DNA of 64,000 nucleotides from Paenibacillus oenotherae. GTDB taxonomy: Bacteria; Bacillota; Bacilli; Paenibacillales; Paenibacillaceae. The position numbers were made by a program, and so were the translations under genes. The notes under the pieces were generated by a model, which saw nothing but the letters and a program-made list of their open reading frames with translations, did no database searches and was not told the DNA's origin. Location of the stretch: the NCBI RefSeq assembly GCF_019443105.1, contig NZ_JAHZIJ010000001.1:682001-746000 (forward strand), written 5' to 3'. Shown here piece after piece: positions 46,237 to 54,976 of this stretch (position 1 is its first letter; each line of letters starts with the position of its first letter).

Positions 46237-46614
46237 TCAAAACAAATCTATCTGATCCATCCGTGAAGCAATCCGCTCCAACGTTTCCGGGGCATGATCC
46301 CGGAAATAAGCATGCTGTACCCACTGGGCTGATTCCATGAGTTGCTTGGAGGCATCCGTGGTGCTGCGAAGACGGCAGCTGTAAACGATCGGAAAATAGT
46401 CCTGCAGAAACTTTCCTTCCGCATGAGAGGTTAAGGCGATGATCTGGAATACCAACTGCTCAGCGATAAAATAACGGGGCTGAGCACATGATCGCTGGAT
46501 GCCTTGCCGAACGAACGGGTTGTCCAAAATAACCGTCCGGTGCAGCTTCATATTGGCTTTAATATACTGACGGCGCTCGGTAACATAATTCAGAAGGCCG
46601 AGAAACAGCGTCAT
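46237..46614 (-). CDS. Conserved-looking hypothetical protein, 125 residues
   Basis: A small soluble protein that I do not recognise. It begins MTLFLGLLNYVTERRQYIKA and is predicted to be all-helical, with about even acidic and basic content and no membrane segment or signal. ATG 46614 has GGAG about 7 bases upstream; an upstream extension to 46695 contains a hairpin (GTCACCT...AGGTGAC near 46700) and is unlikely to be translated. A well-formed terminator follows the stop, which supports it being a real gene. No functional hint comes from the neighbours. Confidence 0.65.
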   Translation of the reverse strand: MTLFLGLLNYVTERRQYIKANMKLHRTVILDNPFVRQGIQRSCAQPRYFIAEQLVFQIIALTSHAEGKFLQDYFPIVYSCRLRSTTDASKQLMESAQWVQHAYFRDHAPETLERIASRMDQIDLF

Positions 46615-46840
46615 ATTTTCACTCCATTTCTCCCCCGCCTGACCAACGGTTCGACTGCTCCCAGGAGTAGGCCGTTTTCGTGACCTGATGGTCATTTGTC
46701 ACCTTTCAGCAGGTGACCTTCTTTTTCAACAGCCTGTTTCTTTACTCATCATTTTCCCTTCAGTAATGTCTATAGTATTAATTTAACATACATAATTAGC
46801 ATTATATGTAAATTTAACTATGAATGATAAACCTCCAAAT

Positions 46841-48322
46841 TCACGAAATAATAGCTCGATCAGCTACCCGTCGCCAATTCATGCCGTCTGAGTATGCAGG
46901 AGTAGGCCCGCCTACATCATCCGTAACAAAGATTTGCGACCCCGCAGGTGTTACACTCGGAAGAGACTCCTTCGCAAAGCTAGGGAGCACTGGCGGTCTG
47001 TTGAAGTTCAAGCGCTGGTTAGTAGGATCATACGTGAATATTTCATTTACTCCGTTTTCTCCATATAACACGAACTCGCCCGTACTTTTTGCAATTAAGT
47101 AATAGGAGTTTACTGGACTAGAGCCGCCCAATATCATTCGAAACCTAGATTCTCCTCCGACATCTGGGAATAGTTCTACAGTTTGATCTATTCCCATTTT
47201 TACGGTTGGTCGTCCACCTGTATCAATATAAATCGGATAATGTTGTCCGCGATTCGTTGCCACGGTTCCAATGCGATATTCGCCAAATGCCTTTGCGACA
47301 ATAACAATCCTTTCCTCGCTACCACCACTCATTTTGTTTAACCCAATAGCAGCACAATCATACGACTCTGTTGAATCATGAATATAGGGCACACTATTTT
47401 GCACCCCTGCTGAACTGCCTAGCGTAATGGTTAACGCGTCCTCAGATACTGCTAAGACGGAATAGGAAATACCATTGATAAGTATTTCTGTCCACCAGTA
47501 TGCGAATAACTCCCCGCTGACCCATGAAACAGTCACACCGTTTGTGTCAACAATGCCCTTTGAAGTTGTAGCGACCTTTTGATACAACACATCATTTTGC
47601 ACCCCTGCGCTCCCTGTCAAGGTTAGGGTTGTTGTAGAATCTACGCTTAGTACGTTATATAGTGCATTATCAATGTAAATATTCGCCCCCAACCAATTCT
47701 CATCAAACAAACTACCGCTCACCCAAGTAACCGCAGTGCCGTTCGTATTCACAAAACCATTATAGGAATTGGGCTGGACGGTTATTTCTGTATTGGCTCC
47801 CCGCCTACTCGTTTGAATGGTTGCCCAAGATGGGTTTCCGTCTGTGCCGTAGAAGATGCCGTCGGGCTGCCCTGGAACGGTTCCACCTATTAATACGCCG
47901 CCATTACCACTTCCTAGCCCTCCTGCAATAACTGATGTTGCTTTGATCTCCTGAGCTAGTTGAGAATTCGTTACCCAATCTCCCATCTGATAAATTACAC
48001 CTGTATATCCACCAACAAAAGAAGCATTATCACCGAAGAAAACTACTTGGTCTGCATTTGCAACAGAGGTTATATAATACTGTCCACCACTTGAAGTGTG
48101 TGGGAAGTAGATTGCTTTACTCCCTGCTGCAATAGCCATATTCACTAGCGCCTGTAGTTCTGCTGTGTCGTCTGTTACGCCATCTCCAACCAAGCCACAT
48201 TCGAGGACGTTGTACATTATGTTTCCCCACGTTTCAAAGTTTTTAATTAAATCTCCGATATCCCTGCTCACTAAACTGCTAACCCTATGATCTAACCGCC
48301 TAATCAAGAGTCTGTATAACAA
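46841..48322 (-). CDS. Pectate-lyase-fold, tail-fibre-like protein
   Basis: A 493-residue beta-helix protein. Residues about 42-95 match the Pectate_lyase_3 start (LVGDGVTDDTAELQALVNMA then IYFPH), as in phage tail spikes and GH28-related proteins. Two internal repeats of about 60 residues follow (each with TWVSG or SWVSG, then L-N-x-LSV/LAV and GSAGVQN). The C-terminus (TPAYSDGMNWRRVAD) resembles ends of phage structural proteins. No signal peptide is visible. TTG 48322 follows AGGAAAGGG; ATG 48217 is an alternative start. Base composition is AT-richer than the neighbours. No other phage genes are present. Confidence 0.75.
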   Translation of the reverse strand: MLYRLLIRRLDHRVSSLVSRDIGDLIKNFETWGNIMYNVLECGLVGDGVTDDTAELQALVNMAIAAGSKAIYFPHTSSGGQYYITSVANADQVVFFGDNASFVGGYTGVIYQMGDWVTNSQLAQEIKATSVIAGGLGSGNGGVLIGGTVPGQPDGIFYGTDGNPSWATIQTSRRGANTEITVQPNSYNGFVNTNGTAVTWVSGSLFDENWLGANIYIDNALYNVLSVDSTTTLTLTGSAGVQNDVLYQKVATTSKGIVDTNGVTVSWVSGELFAYWWTEILINGISYSVLAVSEDALTITLGSSAGVQNSVPYIHDSTESYDCAAIGLNKMSGGSEERIVIVAKAFGEYRIGTVATNRGQHYPIYIDTGGRPTVKMGIDQTVELFPDVGGESRFRMILGGSSPVNSYYLIAKSTGEFVLYGENGVNEIFTYDPTNQRLNFNRPPVLPSFAKESLPSVTPAGSQIFVTDDVGGPTPAYSDGMNWRRVADRAIIS

Positions 48323-48527
48323 ATTCCGTTTCCCTTTCCTGAATCAAAAACCATCAGCAAATAATCTAAGCATCATACGTCCAACCCCTATCATTTAATG
48401 CCAAGGAAAACTTATAACTTTATGAATAAGAGAATCTTTTAAGTGCAAATCATCGATGAAAAATGAAAAATTAAAGCTAATAGTGATATCTATCAACATG
48501 ACCTCGTCATCAATTAAAACCGAATCG

Positions 48528-48569
48528 AAAGCCCCTTTCCCCGTAGCTGCTGCAAAGGGAAGGGGGCTC
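48528..48569 (-). terminator. Terminator of the NRPS operon
   Basis: Minus-strand stem GAGCCCCCTTCCC / GGGGAAAGGGGCTTT around a 14-base loop, about 50 bases past the BtrH-like stop. The T tract is short and broken, so confidence is moderate. Confidence 0.5.
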
Positions 48570-48619
48570 TTGGAACATTCCGATACCATTTACCATCCTA
48601 AAGAGGGGGCATATGCGAT

Positions 48620-49723
48620 TTACAGTGCAGCAGGCGCTGACTCTGTCGCGCTGCCGTCCCACCAAAGCGATTTGCCATTAAAATTGTTCACGAAGGTAAC
48701 CTCCTGCTTCTCCAGAAGGTTGTCTATGAAAAGTTGAACCGCTTCTTTCTCCGCGGAGACGATAGAATCCAGCTTGGAAATAATATAGTCCAGCAAGGAG
48801 CGGTCGCCTTTTATCGTCGCCTTGATAAACGTGTTCCGTATGACCAGAAATTCATCCAGAATCGCTTGATACAGCTTCAACAGCTGCTCACTCTCTCTCA
48901 AGAAACCATTGCTGTCCAGAAATTTGATTCGTTCGATCATCATCTCTTTATGATCCACGAGGACATGCAGCGGTCTGGAATCCATATGCTTCCCCTCTGT
49001 CTTCAAGCTCTCCAGGAATGCGGCCAGGCTCGCGTACACCTCTAATCCGAAGGCCAAGTCTCTGGGATTCTCGGAGGCCCTGTTCCGCTCCGTAGGGTTC
49101 TTCGAGTGCAAATATTCATGCAGCGATTCCTTCACCAATACGGCGTCCAGGCCATAAGAAGCGGCAGCATTGAAGGAAACGAGCTGAATGCCGCCCTTGC
49201 CTTCGTTTAACGTATCGTAGTCCGGGTCCATCTTCTCGTAAGCCTCGACGATTTCATGATAGGGAACCGTTTTTTGCGAATACTTGTAATCGAATATGAA
49301 ATCATTCACATAGAACATTTCATTCTCCGCATCATACCCGCTAATAAAGAGATCATGAGGCGCGATCCGTTTGTTCCTCGCGTAATTCTCGCCCCGCTTA
49401 ATATACTTGAGATCGAACATGCCGTAGACATAGCAGCCGTCATCGATGCTGCTGATGAGCAGTTCAAGGATGCCCGCCTTCATATTCTGCAACGTTTTTC
49501 TGGAGATCGTCTGCACATCCACCCATGGACATTTCTGCATTGGAAACATAGGGAGCACATCCACATAGGCATGTCCGGTCAAATCCTTCTCGCAAAACAA
49601 GTGAATATAATTGCTGAAAATCCAGCTCGACGTTTGCCCATAGCTCGACAAGATCGACAGCAGGTTGGCATGCCATTGCCAGGAGGTCATGAACGGCTCG
49701 GACATCGGTAATTTTTTACTCAT
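48620..49723 (-). CDS. BtrH-like NRPS-associated protein
   Basis: A 367-residue protein at the end of the NRPS operon. The N-terminal half resembles the BtrH_N / C39 peptidase-like fold, with a histidine and aspartate in HDLFISGYDAENEMFYVNDF near residue 140. The usual nucleophile position near the N-terminus reads SWQWHANLLSIL, with Trp where a Cys might be expected, so it may not be an active protease. In butirosin synthesis BtrH moves an acyl chain; a similar acyl-transfer or release role is possible but unproven. The C-terminal half is helical. ATG 49723 has AGAGGA about 11 bases upstream. Confidence 0.5.
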   Translation of the reverse strand: MSKKLPMSEPFMTSWQWHANLLSILSSYGQTSSWIFSNYIHLFCEKDLTGHAYVDVLPMFPMQKCPWVDVQTISRKTLQNMKAGILELLISSIDDGCYVYGMFDLKYIKRGENYARNKRIAPHDLFISGYDAENEMFYVNDFIFDYKYSQKTVPYHEIVEAYEKMDPDYDTLNEGKGGIQLVSFNAAASYGLDAVLVKESLHEYLHSKNPTERNRASENPRDLAFGLEVYASLAAFLESLKTEGKHMDSRPLHVLVDHKEMMIERIKFLDSNGFLRESEQLLKLYQAILDEFLVIRNTFIKATIKGDRSLLDYIISKLDSIVSAEKEAVQLFIDNLLEKQEVTFVNNFNGKSLWWDGSATESAPAAL

Positions 49724-49994
49724 AGGGCGTATTTTCCTCTCCAACATCATTATTTTTGGGAATAAGACAGGAAATTTGAGCAGAGACAGGTTGATGGAAT
49801 ACTGACCGTTCACTTCATGCGGCGAATGCCCCGGCAAAAGAATGATCATACACAACAATTTGACAAAACAAGTGTATGCGATTCCTTCTGTAGAAGTAAG
49901 GGGAAAGCTGTCGAACGGGCAATTTATTATCCATTCCTGCTGTCTCTGCCTCTGGAAAATAGCAGCCTTATGATGACATTAATCGGCGTATACG

Positions 49995-51281
49995 TTAAAC
50001 GAGCGCATGCTCCACAGTCTGATGCTTCTCGAAGCATTCCTGCACGGCCTGCTTCAGAATCGTGCAGCCAGCCTCAAGCTCCTCCATCGACACCGTGAGC
50101 GGCGGCATCAGCTTGACGACATTATCGTGGCGGCCTACCCGCTCGATGACAAGCCCCAGCTCATAGCAGCGTGATGTAATCTCTTTGGAAATATTGGCAT
50201 GCTTGCTGGCAGATACATCAACTCCCCACAGCAATCCCATGCCGCGGACAGAAATTTCGCCGCTGATCGGCGCAATTTCCCGATTCAGGAATTGTGCGAC
50301 AAACTCCGCCTTTCTGCCCACTTCCGCTTCCAGGTTGACCAGCTCTCGATATTCCAGCGCTGCAGACGCGCCGACAAACGCAAGCTGATTGCCGCGGAAC
50401 GTGCCGGTATGCTCAGCAGGCTTCCACACATCCAGCTCAGGCTTCAGCAGCACAATCGCCATCGGGAGTCCATAGCCGCTGATCGATTTGGAGAGCACGA
50501 CCATATCAGGCACGATGCCTGCACGCTCGAACGAGAAGAACGGGCCCGTCCGGCCGCAGCCGACCTGAATCTCATCACAGATAAGCAGAATGTCGTGACG
50601 ATCGCACAGAGCGCGCAGCCGCTGCATCCACTCCACCGGAGCCTCGTTCAGCCCGCCTTCGGCCTGTACCGTTTCGAAGATGATGGCCGCCGGCTTTTCG
50701 ATACCGGAATGATCATCCGTCAGCACCTCTTCCATATATTGAATCGTATCGAAGGTGCTCATGAAGCCAGTCGGGAACGGCATGAAGGTAACGCCGCCCA
50801 GATCAACAGCCGCCGCTTCCCTGTGATACAGATTGCTCGTCGCGGACAAGCTGCCCAGCGACATGCCGTGAAATGCCCCCATGAAGGAGAAGATTCCGCT
50901 CCGTCCCTTCACCTTGCGCGCCAGCTTCAACGCTGCTTCTACCGCATTTGTGCCCGTAGGGCCGCAGAATTGGATTTTGTAAGCAAGATTCCTCGGCTTC
51001 AGAATCAGCTCCGAGAACGTGTTCAGGAACCCCTCTTTGGCGGAAGTATGCATGTCCAGTCCGTGCGACAGCCCGTCGGATTGCAAATATTCGATCAGCT
51101 TGCCCTTGATGTAGTCATTGTTATGGCCATAATTCAATGCGCCAGCCCCTGCGAAAAAGTCGATGTAGGTTTTGCCCGACTCCGCATGCAGCAGCGATCC
51201 CTTCGCTTTCCCGAATACATCGGGAAAGGACCTGCAGTAAGAACGCACGTTGGATTCCATTTGCTCAAAAACATTCATCAT
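49995..51281 (-). CDS. ectB: Diaminobutyrate-2-oxoglutarate aminotransferase (EctB type)
   Basis: A 428-residue class III PLP aminotransferase that makes L-2,4-diaminobutyrate from aspartate semialdehyde. EctB features include NYGHNNDYIKGKLIEYLQSDG near residue 49, CGPTGTNAVEAALKLAR near 110, FMGAFHGMSLGSLSAT, the LLICDEIQVGCGRTGPFFSFE block near 220 and the PLP lysine in VLSKSISGYGLP near 259. There is no ectA or ectC beside it, so diaminobutyrate is more likely a building block for the NRPS product than for ectoine. GGAGGAG precedes ATG 51281 (or 51278). Confidence 0.9.
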   Translation of the reverse strand: MMNVFEQMESNVRSYCRSFPDVFGKAKGSLLHAESGKTYIDFFAGAGALNYGHNNDYIKGKLIEYLQSDGLSHGLDMHTSAKEGFLNTFSELILKPRNLAYKIQFCGPTGTNAVEAALKLARKVKGRSGIFSFMGAFHGMSLGSLSATSNLYHREAAAVDLGGVTFMPFPTGFMSTFDTIQYMEEVLTDDHSGIEKPAAIIFETVQAEGGLNEAPVEWMQRLRALCDRHDILLICDEIQVGCGRTGPFFSFERAGIVPDMVVLSKSISGYGLPMAIVLLKPELDVWKPAEHTGTFRGNQLAFVGASAALEYRELVNLEAEVGRKAEFVAQFLNREIAPISGEISVRGMGLLWGVDVSASKHANISKEITSRCYELGLVIERVGRHDNVVKLMPPLTVSMEELEAGCTILKQAVQECFEKHQTVEHALV

Positions 51282-51314
51282 TTCCACTCCTCCATTATTG
51301 GTTGATTGCATGGA

Positions 51315-53096
51315 TCATACCAAGGCATATTCCTTTTCCTTCTTGAATTGAAATTCATACAGGCCGGCATAAATCCCGTCCTGTCTCATCAATTCGTCAT
51401 GGCTTCCCTGCTCCGCCACTTTGCCCTGCTCCATAACACAGATCGTACCGGCTTCCTGTATCGTACTCAGGCGATGCGCGATTACGAGCACCGTCCTGTC
51501 TTTCATCAGCCTGTTGAGCGCCTGCTGAACCCAGTATTCAGACTCATTGTCAAGCGCAGAGGTCGCCTCGTCCAGCAGCAGAATCGGCGCGTTCTTGAGC
51601 AGCGCCCGGGCAATCGCCACACGCTGCCGCTGTCCGCCGGACAGCTTGGCGCCGCGCTCGCCCACCATCGTCGCATACCCTTCGGGCAGCGCTTCGATGA
51701 ATTCATGCGCATAAGCAGCTTGAGCGGCGGCGATCATTTCCTCTCTCGACGCGCCCTCCTTGCCCAGCAGAATGTTCTCTTCGATCGTCCCTTCGAACAG
51801 GTAGGCATCCTGCGGCACATAAGCAATCATGCCGCGAATCTCCTCCAGCGTGTAGGCGGAGATCGGCTTGCCCGCTATCCCCAGCGCCCCACTGTCAGGG
51901 GAATAGAAGCCCAGCAGCAGCTTGAACACCGTGCTTTTGCCGCTGCCGCTCGCTCCCACCAGGGCAGCTACCTCGCCTCGCTTCACTTTAAGCTGGAATC
52001 CATTCAGCACCTGTGATTCGGGCTCGTAGGAGAAGCCTACTCCCTGGAATTCCAGCATGGCATCTTTGGATAGCGATGACTCTTCAGTGCGGGACGGGAA
52101 CCGCTCGGCCTCAGGCGCATGGTCAATGACTTCAAACACGCGCGCAGCACCGGCAAGCGAGCTCTGCATCAAGGACACGACGCTTCCTAGCTGCAGGAAG
52201 ATCATCGTAACGCCCATTTCCAGCTGTACGATTGCCGCCATCTGGCCCAGCTCCAGATATCCACGGGCGAACATGAGAATGCCGACAACAAGAATGCCTC
52301 CGAAGCTGATGAAATTAATCAAATAATTGACCGATTCCAGTATCCCGTTGCGATTGCCCTGCTCCAGCGATGATGCCGTTACATGCTCATTCGCCTCGTT
52401 GAACTTGCCGGTAATAATCTTCTGAAGCCGGAACATCTTCGTCGTCTGAAGCCCTGCCAGCACATCGGTCAGCCGCTCTGTCATGCCGCCCATATGCAGC
52501 TGCAGCTTGTCCCCGATACGGCGCATCGGTCCGGCGAAGGCCAGATTGACGCCGATGCCCGCCCCGCCGAAGAGCGTCAAGGCAACCGCAAACCGCCAAT
52601 CCAATATATACATGGAGACGATTGATCCGAGCAGGGTAAAGGCATCCGTCAGCATCGACTTCAGATGCTCCGTATAAATATTTTCCATCGTCTGAACATC
52701 GGTCGTGGAGCGGGAGATGAGATCTCCCGAATGCCGGGTTTCAAAGTAGCCCGGAGGCAGCATGCCGAAGTGCTCGTACAGCCGCGCCCGCAGCTCGGTC
52801 ATCGTCCGCTTCACAACTCGCATATACATGTAGGAGAAGACGGGCGACAGCAGGGCAATAGCAAGGAATGCCGCGCTCACCAGAGCAATGGATTGGAATA
52901 GCTGCCGCTCCTCGCCCTGAACGGAAAAGTCGAGCAAATTTTTGAATACGAACGCCATCATGATCGTCAAGCTGCCATGCACCATGCTGTCTCCGATCAA
53001 TCCGGCAAAATACAGCTTGCGCTGGGGGCCAAGCAGTGCCAGCATGCGGCGAAGCTCAGCCAAGCTGTGTTTCAAGTGCTGTCTCTCTCCGAACAT
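51315..53096 (-). CDS. ABC half-transporter (exporter type), second
   Basis: A 593-residue fused permease-ATPase with about six N-terminal helices and a C-terminal nucleotide-binding domain. Walker A is LVGASGSGKSTVFKLL near residue 385, the Q-loop region YVPQDAYLFEGTI, the signature LSGGQRQRVAIARALL near 490, Walker B PILLLDEATSALD and the switch histidine in VIAHRLSTI. ATG 53096 follows GAGAGGGG and lies 41 bases inside the end of the first transporter gene, so the pair is translated together and may form a heterodimer exporting the NRPS product. Confidence 0.93.
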   Translation of the reverse strand: MFGERQHLKHSLAELRRMLALLGPQRKLYFAGLIGDSMVHGSLTIMMAFVFKNLLDFSVQGEERQLFQSIALVSAAFLAIALLSPVFSYMYMRVVKRTMTELRARLYEHFGMLPPGYFETRHSGDLISRSTTDVQTMENIYTEHLKSMLTDAFTLLGSIVSMYILDWRFAVALTLFGGAGIGVNLAFAGPMRRIGDKLQLHMGGMTERLTDVLAGLQTTKMFRLQKIITGKFNEANEHVTASSLEQGNRNGILESVNYLINFISFGGILVVGILMFARGYLELGQMAAIVQLEMGVTMIFLQLGSVVSLMQSSLAGAARVFEVIDHAPEAERFPSRTEESSLSKDAMLEFQGVGFSYEPESQVLNGFQLKVKRGEVAALVGASGSGKSTVFKLLLGFYSPDSGALGIAGKPISAYTLEEIRGMIAYVPQDAYLFEGTIEENILLGKEGASREEMIAAAQAAYAHEFIEALPEGYATMVGERGAKLSGGQRQRVAIARALLKNAPILLLDEATSALDNESEYWVQQALNRLMKDRTVLVIAHRLSTIQEAGTICVMEQGKVAEQGSHDELMRQDGIYAGLYEFQFKKEKEYALV

Positions 53097-54957
53097 GTTG
53101 CGGCCCCCTCTCTGCTGTCTCTTTATCATCTGCGGCGCCAGGCGCGAATTGCTTCAAGTACAGCTTCTTATACAAGCCGTTGCGCTCCAGCAGCCCGTCA
53201 TGCGTTCCCCGCTCCACAATCTCCCCATCCTGCAGCACCAGCACAAGATCGGCATCTTTAATGGTTGAAAGCCGGTGCGCGACCACGAGCACCGTGCTGT
53301 CCTGCATGATCCGCTCCAGCGCTTCCTGAACGAGCGCCTCGGACTGCGTATCCAGCGCCGATGTCGCTTCGTCCAGCAGCAGGATCGGCGCACGCTTGAG
53401 CATGGCGCGGGCGATTGCGATGCGCTGCCGCTGTCCGCCGGACAGCCTCGCGCCGCGTTCGCCGAGCAGCGTCTCATAGCCATCCGGCAGCTCCATAATA
53501 AATTCATGCGCACCCGCGGCCCGTGCTGCTTCAAGCACCTGCTCCCGGCTTGCGCCCGGACGTCCGTACCCGATATTGTCCGCGACACTTACCGGGAACA
53601 GATAGGTATCCTGTGAGACAAGCGACAGCCTGTCTCGCAGGGAAAGCGGGTCCCACTCGGCTAGCGGGTGGCCAAGCACCCGAATGGTGCCGGATAGACG
53701 GGGGCGCGCTTCTCCCGCATTGCCTTCATCAGCGGCTGCAGAAGCGTCCGCTTGTCCGCTCCCGTCACTCGCCGCATTCGGCATAACGGCGGTCCCATCC
53801 GCATTCACTTCCATTCCGTAAAAGCCGCAAATCAGCTTCAGTATCGTGCTTTTGCCGCTGCCGCTCGGCCCTACCAACGCAACCGTTTGACGATGGGGCA
53901 GCTCAAAGCTGATATCCGAGAGCACATTGGACGTGCCCCCGTAGGAGAAGGAGACGCCATCAAGCACAAGCGGCGGCCCCTCATTGCGGAGAGCAAGCTC
54001 CCCACGGCCCGAAGGCTCCAGCGGCAGCTCAAGAATCTCGAACAACCGCTTCGCGGCACCCTTCACCTCCTGAACCTGCGCGGACAGAATCGGCGCCATG
54101 GAGAGCGGCTGCATCAGGAAGTTAAGCAGATAGAGGAAGAGAATCATCCCTCCCGCAGTCAGCTCCCCTTCTCTGATCAGATAGCCGCCATACGTTACGC
54201 TGAAAATAATCGGGCTCGACAGCAGCAGCAGGCTGACGGGTGCGATGAGCGCACGCCTTTTCTCCACCTGCAGGCTTGTCTTGAGCACAAGCCCCATCGC
54301 GGCGCGATATTTGCCCGACATCGCTCTGAACATGTTGAACGCCTTCAGCATAGGGATGCCGCCAAGCGTATCCTGAGCGATAGCATTTGCGGAGCCCAGA
54401 TGCTTCTGCAGCTGCTCCGACATTTTGTTCATCGGGAAGATGAGCACAGACGTAATCAGAATCGCTACCGGGAGCAGCAGCAGGCTGAACACCACCAGCT
54501 TCCAGTTGGTCAGCAGCAGCACCGTCAACGCGCTGACGAATACGACCGGCATGTAGAACAGATTGGCGAAATGCATCTTGAAGAAATTCTGGATGACCAT
54601 CGCATCATTCGTCAGACGTGACACCAGATCGCCGGAATGGCGGCTCTCAAGCGCGGATACCTCCGCTCGCTCCAAGTGGCTCACCAGATCCCGCCGGATG
54701 TCGCGCAGAGCGGAGGCGCTGAACCGGGTCAGAGCATATTTGGTCGCATAGCTGGCCGCAGCGCCGGCAACGGTAAGCACAGCAAGCAGAGAGAACGTAT
54801 CTTCCATGCTGATGGCAAGCCCTCCGGTTGCGTCCTCGACAAGCTCTTCGATGAACAAGCCGAGCCAGATGTCGATGGCCGCGACGACCAGAGATGCCAC
54901 AATGCTGAGCAGTATCCACAGGGCGTAAGGTTTCATATATTTTGCCAGCTTAATCAA
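53056..54957 (-). CDS. ABC half-transporter with an insertion in its ATPase domain
   Basis: A 633-residue exporter with about six membrane helices, then an ATPase domain: Walker A LVGPSGSGKSTILKLI near residue 366, signature LSGGQRQRIAIARAML near 505, Walker B PILLLDEATSALD. Between Walker A and the Q-loop is an extra Ala/Ser/Gly/Asp-rich stretch of about 35 residues (near 383-418) absent from the sister protein. A polar tail of about 30 residues ends the protein. It starts 19 bases after the NRPS stop and overlaps the next transporter, so export or self-protection for the NRPS product is likely. Confidence 0.92.
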   Translation of the reverse strand: MIKLAKYMKPYALWILLSIVASLVVAAIDIWLGLFIEELVEDATGGLAISMEDTFSLLAVLTVAGAAASYATKYALTRFSASALRDIRRDLVSHLERAEVSALESRHSGDLVSRLTNDAMVIQNFFKMHFANLFYMPVVFVSALTVLLLTNWKLVVFSLLLLPVAILITSVLIFPMNKMSEQLQKHLGSANAIAQDTLGGIPMLKAFNMFRAMSGKYRAAMGLVLKTSLQVEKRRALIAPVSLLLLSSPIIFSVTYGGYLIREGELTAGGMILFLYLLNFLMQPLSMAPILSAQVQEVKGAAKRLFEILELPLEPSGRGELALRNEGPPLVLDGVSFSYGGTSNVLSDISFELPHRQTVALVGPSGSGKSTILKLICGFYGMEVNADGTAVMPNAASDGSGQADASAAADEGNAGEARPRLSGTIRVLGHPLAEWDPLSLRDRLSLVSQDTYLFPVSVADNIGYGRPGASREQVLEAARAAGAHEFIMELPDGYETLLGERGARLSGGQRQRIAIARAMLKRAPILLLDEATSALDTQSEALVQEALERIMQDSTVLVVAHRLSTIKDADLVLVLQDGEIVERGTHDGLLERNGLYKKLYLKQFAPGAADDKETAERGPQHVRRETALETQLG

Positions 54958-54976
54958 GATGTTTCTCCTTTCCCGG

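Noticed and set aside
46841-48322. Prophage
   Set aside because: Only one phage-like structural protein is present; there is no integrase, terminase, capsid or lysis gene nearby.
49995-51281. Ectoine biosynthesis cluster
   Set aside because: Only the EctB-type enzyme is present; ectA and ectC are absent and the neighbours are NRPS and export genes.
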